Assembly (NCBI GenBank): GCA_031276615.1 | Contig: JAISND010000007.1 | Location: 1 to 18,832 of the forward strand | Reading direction: 5' to 3' | DNA length: 18,832 nucleotides | Origin: Treponema sp. | Lineage (GTDB): Bacteria; Spirochaetota; Spirochaetia; Treponematales; Breznakiellaceae | Part shown: in pieces, positions 13,409 through 18,832 of the stretch | Layout of the letters: each line of letters starts with the position of its first letter | How positions within the stretch are numbered: position 1 is the first letter of the stretch | Position numbers and translations under genes: made by a program | The notes under the pieces: model-generated | The model's input: only the letters and a program-made list of their open reading frames with translations | Told to the model about the DNA's origin: nothing | Databases searched by the model: none

Positions 13409-15730
13409 TTATACGCCCCTGAGTAATTCCCTCGGCTTCGATCCCTGGGCGGGACCTACAACGCCCTTGTGTTCCATTTCCTCAACCAGGCGGGCGGCGC
13501 GGTTGTAGCCGATTTTAAGCCGCCGCTGTATGTAGCTGGCGCTGGCCTTGCCCTGCTGGAGCACAATCTCCAGCGCCTTGTCGTAGAGGGGATCATCGCC
13601 GTCGGAAAAGAGGGAAGGGGAGAGTTCGTCCTCATCCTCGTCGTAGAAGATTTCATCGTCGATGTAGTCGGGCTTGCCCAGGGTTTTGATGTATTCAACC
13701 ACGGATTCGACCTCTTCTTCGGAAACAAAGGCGCCCTGCAGGCGGATGGGGAAAGGATCGACCGCGCCGGCGTAGAGCATGTCACCCTTGCCCAGAAGTT
13801 TTTCTGCGCCCACCATGTCGATGATGATCCGGCTGTCCATCTTGCTGGCGACCATGAAGGCGATTCGGCTGGGTATATTGGCCTTAATGAGGCCGGTGAT
13901 TACGTCAATCGAAGGCCGCTGGGTGGCCAGCACCAGATGAATGCCCACCGCACGGCTCATGGCGCATAACCGCGCCACGGTGGATTCAAGCTCCTTGCCG
14001 GTGGTCGCCATAAGATCGGCGAATTCGTCGATTACCACCACGATGTAGGGCATATGTTCCTGGGCGATGTTCTTTTCACTTATACGCTTGTTGTAGCTGC
14101 GTATGTCCCGCACGCCCATAGCGTCAAGGCAGGCGTAGCGCCGTTCCATTTCGTAGATGCAGTACTGCAAAGCCTGGAAAGCCTTCTTCGGTTCGGTGAT
14201 GACCGGGGTAAGCAGGTGGGGTATGTCGTTGTACAGCTTGAGTTCCACGATCTTGGGATCGATGAGCATGAGTCGGCACTCCATCGGATGCCGCTGGTAA
14301 AGAACCGAAAGGATCATGGCGTTGACGCAGACCGATTTTCCGGAGCCGGTTGCGCCCGCAATGAGCAGGTGGGGCATCTGTACCAGATCCACGGTGACCG
14401 CCTCGCCGGTGATGTCCTTGCCCAGCACCACGGGAACTTCAAGCCGCTTCCCCTGCCGCTGCTGTTCCCCCTCGATTATCTCCCGAAAGGAAACAATGTT
14501 CCGCTTCGCGTTGGGCACCTCGATGCCCACCGCGTGTTTGCCCGGAATGGGGGCGACGATGCGGACGGAAGAAGCCGCAAGGCGCAGGGCTATATTGTCC
14601 TGGAGGTTGACGATCCTGGAAAGTTTTACCCCCGGCGCGGGAAGAATTTCGAACATGGTGATGACCGGCCCCTTCCGGATGCCCGTCACTTCCGCCTGGA
14701 TCTTGAATTCCTCAAGGGTTTCCCTGAGTATCAGGGCCGCGTCCCTGGTTGCCTGATCGATGAGCCAGTATTCGCCGTCAGGGTACTTGTTGAGAATATC
14801 CAGAGGTATCTTCCAGGAACGGAGGGATCCCGCCGCGGGGGCGGCGGATTTTTTTCTGCGCTCCCGTTCCAGATGTTCCAGACTCGCGGCTTCCGCTTCC
14901 TTCAGCGCCCGTTCAATATCGTCCGGAGCTGCGGCTTCTTCGGCTTCAGTGTCGAGAGGTTCGACCTCTTCGACGAGCTCCGCTTCTTCGGCCTGCGCGG
15001 CGCTGTCCGGCAGGAAACCGTTATGCGCATCCACGCCATTTTCCCCGGCGGCGATACCTTCCGCCGCGTTCCCTGTCTCCGCCTCCGTTGTTTCCGCCGC
15101 AGGCTCCGCCTCCGCCGCTTCTTCGTCCGCGGCCCCGGCATCCTCCGCGTCTTCGGCGTCCGCCCTGTGCTCCGGGATTCTTTCAGGGCCTTCCCCGATC
15201 ATTACCACGCCGTTCAGGGGCGGGGGAACAAGAAGAGGCCCTCTCCTGCCGCCGCGGCCCCGGCGCATATCCGCCCCTGTTCCGTAAAGGCCCGAAAAGA
15301 AGAGGGCGTTCCTCAGGGAACAGAGCGCAAGGACTTCAAGAACCGTAATGAGGACAATGACGAAACTAAATCCCGTTTTGCCGGCAAAATCAAGGAAGGC
15401 AAACTGTTTCGAACGGATTTCAAAATCGCGGATAAAGGCGATACCTGTTGCCAGTGTCAGAAAGGGAAAGATCCCCGCGCTGAGGATAAAGATCCGATCC
15501 GGACGCCATTTCGGGTCCGCCAGAATGAACGCGGCGTAACCGAGAAAGACCGGAATGAGAAAGGCAAGGATCCCGTAGGAACGGACAAAAAAATCGCCGG
15601 GCGCCTGCGGAAAAATTCCAAAGCCCAGGAGGGCTTCCGCGACGAAAAAACCGAGGAACAGGGCGCTTATGCCCAATAGTACCGCCAGCGCGATACCGGC
15701 GATGCGGAATTTGAGATCGGTGTCCATCAT
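13409..15730 (-). CDS. ftsK: FtsK/SpoIIIE DNA translocase
   Basis: A septal DNA pump that clears chromosome arms at division and activates XerCD at dif. The 773 residues show about four N-terminal membrane helices (about 8-145), a low-complexity acidic Ala/Glu linker (about 190-290), the alpha/beta motor (about 310-690) with Walker A GATGSGKS at 459-466 and Walker B VVVIDEFADL at about 564-573, and a C-terminal winged-helix gamma domain (about 712-773, IQRRLKIGYNRAARLVEEME), which reads KOPS-type sequences in E. coli. It starts at one of two adjacent ATGs (15730, 15727) without a clear Shine-Dalgarno sequence, 35 nt after the lytic transglycosylase gene. Confidence 0.95.
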   Translation of the reverse strand: MMDTDLKFRIAGIALAVLLGISALFLGFFVAEALLGFGIFPQAPGDFFVRSYGILAFLIPVFLGYAAFILADPKWRPDRIFILSAGIFPFLTLATGIAFIRDFEIRSKQFAFLDFAGKTGFSFVIVLITVLEVLALCSLRNALFFSGLYGTGADMRRGRGGRRGPLLVPPPLNGVVMIGEGPERIPEHRADAEDAEDAGAADEEAAEAEPAAETTEAETGNAAEGIAAGENGVDAHNGFLPDSAAQAEEAELVEEVEPLDTEAEEAAAPDDIERALKEAEAASLEHLERERRKKSAAPAAGSLRSWKIPLDILNKYPDGEYWLIDQATRDAALILRETLEEFKIQAEVTGIRKGPVITMFEILPAPGVKLSRIVNLQDNIALRLAASSVRIVAPIPGKHAVGIEVPNAKRNIVSFREIIEGEQQRQGKRLEVPVVLGKDITGEAVTVDLVQMPHLLIAGATGSGKSVCVNAMILSVLYQRHPMECRLMLIDPKIVELKLYNDIPHLLTPVITEPKKAFQALQYCIYEMERRYACLDAMGVRDIRSYNKRISEKNIAQEHMPYIVVVIDEFADLMATTGKELESTVARLCAMSRAVGIHLVLATQRPSIDVITGLIKANIPSRIAFMVASKMDSRIIIDMVGAEKLLGKGDMLYAGAVDPFPIRLQGAFVSEEEVESVVEYIKTLGKPDYIDDEIFYDEDEDELSPSLFSDGDDPLYDKALEIVLQQGKASASYIQRRLKIGYNRAARLVEEMEHKGVVGPAQGSKPRELLRGV

Positions 15731-15765
15731 CTATATATCGGCAAAAGACGCGGCCAAACTCAAGT

Positions 15766-17952
15766 CTATGGTGTATAATAGAGATATCCGTAGAGGGCGG
15801 CCGCGGCCAGAACTTTTCTTCCGTAATCGCGGGTTTCCGCGTATTCGATGGTTGCCAGACAGAGATCGGCGGGAAGCTCCCCGCCGCCCGCGCCGCCGCT
15901 GTCCGGGGGGCGGCTTCCGGCGGCCCGCCTGTCCGCCTCGCGCCAGCGCCTGACCCGGTTCATACCGCCGTTATAGGCAAGCAGCGCCGGAAGGGGGCTT
16001 CCCATGCGGCCGATGAGATAAGCGAGGTAGGCCGCGCCGATACGGATGTTTGTCTCCGGGTCACGCAGGTCGAGGTTTCCTTCCCCGCCCAGGCCTGCCC
16101 CCCTGTCGGGCGAGTTCCTCCGGATACGGCCGGCCATTTCTTCCGCCGTGGCGGGCATAAGCTGGGTCAGGCCCACCGCGCCTGCCCGCGAAACAATGCC
16201 GCTCTGGAAGGCGCTTTCCGTGCGGACAAGGCCGAAAAGCAGTTCCGGGGCAAGACCGGTTTCCTCCGCGTATTTCTCAATCAATTCCCGAAAGGGGCGC
16301 GGGTAGCAGAGTTCCAGATCCCGCCGGCCGGGTTCAGCGCCTTCCCTTTCCAGACAGAGAGAAACAAGCCGTATTGATTCGGCGTACAAACCCGCCCCCG
16401 CGAGGGCCTCCGCCAGGACCCGCAAATCCTCCTCCGCCAGTTCGGCCTCCAGCGCCCTGATATAGGGGAACGCGAAACCGGCCGCGCCGTGGCTGAAAAA
16501 ACCCAGGAGGAACCGCATGGCGGGGTTTTTTTTGCCCGGCCCGGCTCCCGCGCCGTTCCCGGCCCCTCCCGCTCCGTTCCCGGCCCGCGGCGGGCCGGCC
16601 TTTTCCGCGGGGGGCTTGCCGGTTTCCGGCAGTTCCGGAAAAGGTTCCCCCAGGGCGGCGGCGCTCATGGCGCGGTAGTAAAAGGCCGGACTTCCCGCTT
16701 CGCGGGCGATGCGCAGAAAGGCGGCGGCCGTGTCCCCTGTCCCGGCCTCCGCGCCCCGCGTTTTCCGAAGCGCGGCCGCGGCGGTCTCCGGCGAAAGGAA
16801 GCCTTCCTCCAGAGCCCGGCCGATGATGTAGGCGTATTTCGCCGTCGAGGCCCTGTCGGACCGGTTTTCAATCAGCTCGAAGATCCGTACAAAACCGCCC
16901 CACTGCCGTTCCGCGGCAAGATAGCGGGCAAGCCTGTCCAGAATGCCGGAAAAATAGAGGGGGTCGTTCCACCGGGGAATGTAAAGCGCGAACTCCCGGA
17001 CCGCCCGGCCGGGACTGCCGGTCAGCGCCGAATCGAGGATGTACCAGACGCAGGCGTCCTGCTGGATCGCGTCCGGGGCAAAGGCCAGAGCCTGGGCAAA
17101 AAGCTCCGTCCCCCGGTCAGGACGGCCGCGCTGCCTGGTTATACGCGCCGCGAAAAAAAGAAGGCTGAAGCGGATCTTCAGGCTCTGCCCCTCCGCGGAA
17201 AAACGCGAAAAAGGCTCCACGGGGAACCTTTCGGGATCCTCCGCGAGCCTTTTTTCCCAGCCCAGCAGCAGGTCGAACCCTTCGCCGCCGGAATCCGCAT
17301 ACTGAAAACACCTTCCCAGATCGTTCAGCAGGGCGGGGTATTGAAAGAACAGCGCGGGGCTGCCGTTCAGGCAGACGCGGAAAGATTCCAGGGCTTCCGC
17401 GTAACGGGCGCGGGCGGCGGCGATACGGCCCTCCGCGGCCGCCGATTCGGCGGGGCCGAAAAGGCCGGGATCGCGCCGGCGGCATTCGCGCAGCACGTAG
17501 AGCGCCGCGTCGCCGGGGAAAGCGTCCCTGTCCGCGGCGCCGTTTCCGGCGCTGTCCCGCGCGCCTTCCGGCTGTCCCAGCAGGAAGGCCAGGGCCTTTT
17601 CCCGCGTTTCCGGCGGCGGCGCGGCAAGCGCATCGAAGGCGGCGGCCCAGGGCGCGGGCGCTTCCCGCCTGATCCGGACGCGCGCTTTTTCGGAAGGCGG
17701 ATTCCCCAGGGACATAAGCCTGAGCAGTTCCCCGGCCGCGGCCTTTCTGATATAGGGATTGGCTTCGTTCAGGGCTTTTTCAAAATGCGCCCGGGCTTCG
17801 GCGGATTTGCCGCCGGCCTCCCCGGCAGCCGCGGATTCCGCCATGCCGAGCAGACCCCGGTAAAAATCAGGCCGGGGCAGGGCAACGCATGAGGCAAAGC
17901 CGAGGAACAGGAAAAAAACCGGCAGGAAAATTTTCAGGCCCGGGGAAGGCAT
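15766..17952 (-). CDS. Lytic transglycosylase (SLT) lipoprotein with helical-repeat N-terminus
   Basis: A Slt70-like peptidoglycan lytic transglycosylase of 728 residues. The start is set at ATG 17952, ten nt after the LysM gene stop, because it gives a clean signal peptide (K7, hydrophobic 8-19) ending in FASC with lipobox Cys22; the upstream ATG at 18039 would add 29 unrelated residues. Residues about 30-540 are Ala/Arg/Glu-rich helical repeats, like the ring-shaped superhelix of Slt70. The C-terminal SLT domain (about 560-728) carries the catalytic Glu in VRTESAF (E579), GAVGLTQLMPATA and ALLAYNGG. A Gly/Ala/Asn linker (around 16540-16590, GNGAGG repeated) lies in the middle. Anchoring to a membrane by lipid is likely; which membrane is unknown. 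Confidence 0.88.
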   Translation of the reverse strand: MPSPGLKIFLPVFFLFLGFASCVALPRPDFYRGLLGMAESAAAGEAGGKSAEARAHFEKALNEANPYIRKAAAGELLRLMSLGNPPSEKARVRIRREAPAPWAAAFDALAAPPPETREKALAFLLGQPEGARDSAGNGAADRDAFPGDAALYVLRECRRRDPGLFGPAESAAAEGRIAAARARYAEALESFRVCLNGSPALFFQYPALLNDLGRCFQYADSGGEGFDLLLGWEKRLAEDPERFPVEPFSRFSAEGQSLKIRFSLLFFAARITRQRGRPDRGTELFAQALAFAPDAIQQDACVWYILDSALTGSPGRAVREFALYIPRWNDPLYFSGILDRLARYLAAERQWGGFVRIFELIENRSDRASTAKYAYIIGRALEEGFLSPETAAAALRKTRGAEAGTGDTAAAFLRIAREAGSPAFYYRAMSAAALGEPFPELPETGKPPAEKAGPPRAGNGAGGAGNGAGAGPGKKNPAMRFLLGFFSHGAAGFAFPYIRALEAELAEEDLRVLAEALAGAGLYAESIRLVSLCLEREGAEPGRRDLELCYPRPFRELIEKYAEETGLAPELLFGLVRTESAFQSGIVSRAGAVGLTQLMPATAEEMAGRIRRNSPDRGAGLGGEGNLDLRDPETNIRIGAAYLAYLIGRMGSPLPALLAYNGGMNRVRRWREADRRAAGSRPPDSGGAGGGELPADLCLATIEYAETRDYGRKVLAAAALYGYLYYTP

Positions 17953-17962
17953 TGATCCATGG

Positions 17963-18832
17963 TCAGTTTTTCGGCGGAACGCGGATGCTTGTTCCCGAGA
18001 TAATAAGATCCGGGTTGCGGATATTATTGAACCGGGCAATCCGGCGATAGAGCCAGGGATCGCGGTAAAAGGCCTCGGAAATATCCCAAAGGGTATCGCC
18101 CCAGCGGATCCTGTAGGGGGCGCCCTCTTTGGGAATTGTCGAGGGAACCCTGTACGAAGAAACCGGCGCGGGCGGGCGGTTACGCCTGCCGGGCTGCCGT
18201 TCCGCGGTTTGAGGCGCGGAGGGCGCCTCTATTACCGGCGGGGGAGCCGCCGGGGCCTGCGGCTGGGCGGCGGGCGGCTGCGCTGTCTGGCTTGCCGGGG
18301 GCTTGACCGCCGGGGCCGGCTGCGCGGGCGGCGGAGAGGAAGGAACGGTCTTTTCAACGGCGGGTTTGGCCTCCGTTCCCTTGAAAACGGCCCAGCCGCC
18401 GAAAAAGAAAAACCAGAGGGCGGCGATGATCAGGACAAGAACCACACCCGCGATAACAAGGACGATCCAGGGGAACTTCTTTTTCTCTCCGTCCTGGCCC
18501 TCCGGCGGGGCCTCGTCCTCATAGAGGGCGCTGGGCGGCTCCTCGTTCTGTTCCAGCTCGAAATCGGGAATCTCATATTCCCTGTTATCCTCGTCCAGGG
18601 ATTTAAGGGAAACATTGAGCACCTGATGCTCCCCGCCGGCGCCGGTATCCAGATCAATGGCGTCGGCCGTAATATCCCCGTCTTTTCGGGAAGAAATTAC
18701 CAGTTCAATGGACGGCTCTCCCTTCGGCCTGGGTTTGATATTCTCGACGACCAGACTGCCTATATACTGGGCATCGGCCATGGTCCGGGTAAAACTTCTA
18801 TAAAGATCGATCTGCACACTGCGCTGTTTGTC
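17963..18832 (-). CDS. Membrane LysM protein with Hsp70 substrate-domain-like N-terminus (5' end missing)
   Basis: The frame stays open to the right edge, so the true start is outside the window; 289 residues are visible. Residues about 1-80 resemble the beta-sandwich substrate-binding domain of DnaK: DKQRSVQIDLYRS, then ADAQYIGSLVVENIKPRPKG, EPSIELVI, DGDITADAIDLDTG, in the same order and spacing as DnaK's DNQSAVTIHVLQG, ADNKSLGQF, INPAPRG, PQIEVTF, DGILHVSAKD. An acidic stretch follows, then KKK, a membrane helix (about 120-145), a Pro/Ala/Gln-rich spacer (about 155-220) and a C-terminal LysM (about 239-286, YRIRWGDTLWDISEAFYRD...). The topology suggests a cytoplasmic SBD-like domain and a peptidoglycan-binding domain outside. 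The function is unknown. GTG at 18817 and ATG at 18781 are internal codons. Confidence 0.8.
   Translation of the reverse strand, partial: DKQRSVQIDLYRSFTRTMADAQYIGSLVVENIKPRPKGEPSIELVISSRKDGDITADAIDLDTGAGGEHQVLNVSLKSLDEDNREYEIPDFELEQNEEPPSALYEDEAPPEGQDGEKKKFPWIVLVIAGVVLVLIIAALWFFFFGGWAVFKGTEAKPAVEKTVPSSPPPAQPAPAVKPPASQTAQPPAAQPQAPAAPPPVIEAPSAPQTAERQPGRRNRPPAPVSSYRVPSTIPKEGAPYRIRWGDTLWDISEAFYRDPWLYRRIARFNNIRNPDLIISGTSIRVPPKN

Noticed and set aside
14054..15679. 541-codon open frame on the plus strand, antisense to ftsK
   Set aside because: The minus frame encodes an unmistakable FtsK with Walker motifs and gamma domain; the plus frame is compositionally odd, has no known motifs and results from GC-rich codon bias.
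15728..15790. TATATA and TATTAT boxes before ftsK as a promoter
   Set aside because: TATTAT lies in the SLT coding end, TATATA is one nt from the ATG, and no -35 is at proper spacing; co-transcription is simpler.
16540..16595. Repeated CCGTTCCCGGCCC units as a possible CRISPR or regulatory repeat
   Set aside because: They lie in frame and encode a GNGAGG-type linker of the transglycosylase; only two imperfect units.
16489..17892. 467-codon open frame on the plus strand, antisense to the transglycosylase
   Set aside because: Arg/Gly/Pro-rich shadow of a real SLT lipoprotein; no ribosome site or domain.
18781..18817. GTG 18817 or ATG 18781 as the start of the LysM protein
   Set aside because: The frame stays open to the edge and the codons before them (DKQRS) continue the DnaK-like alignment, so the gene is truncated by the window.

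Overview
The window is high-GC (about 60% by eye), densely coded bacterial DNA with no RNA genes, mobile elements or CRISPR arrays. The gene families point to a spirochete, most likely a Treponema-like one. The evidence is a LysM membrane protein with a Hsp70 substrate-domain-like N-terminus, a very short signal peptidase I next to a one-PASTA PBP, a DUF115 protein, and small conserved-looking hypothetical genes. This assignment rests on recalled family resemblance, not on a search.

Layout. Positions 1-1925 (minus) hold, in transcription order, a LysM/M23 endopeptidase, a 42-residue membrane microprotein with an excellent Shine-Dalgarno sequence, a 62-residue helical protein, and the first 91 residues of a secreted propeller-like protein cut by the left edge. 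Positions 1972-6181 (plus) hold lepB, ftsI/pbp (ATGA overlap) and a DUF115 gene, closed by a strong intrinsic terminator at 6238-6279. The two units diverge from a 46-bp gap whose two -10 elements overlap. Positions 6299-13244 (minus) are a complete F-type ATP synthase operon, atpBEFHAGDC. It lacks atpI and is led by a 171-residue soluble protein resembling the N-terminal sensor domain of RsbR/RsbD stressosome proteins. The only recognisable promoter lies directly against that gene's ATG, so the mRNA is predicted to be leaderless. Positions 13409-18832 (minus) hold the truncated LysM/Hsp70-SBD-like membrane protein, a lytic transglycosylase lipoprotein and FtsK.

How the genes fit together. 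Most of the flanking genes concern the cell envelope and division: peptidoglycan synthesis (PBP), cleavage (M23, SLT), binding (LysM), secretion (LepB), chromosome segregation (FtsK) and possibly flagellar or surface glycosylation (DUF115). The ATP synthase is notable because well-studied Treponema and Borrelia use V/A-type ATPases. The c-subunit residues here suggest proton rather than sodium coupling.

The best candidates for something undescribed are the RsbRD-like leader gene of the atp operon with its leaderless promoter, and the Hsp70-SBD-like/LysM membrane protein.
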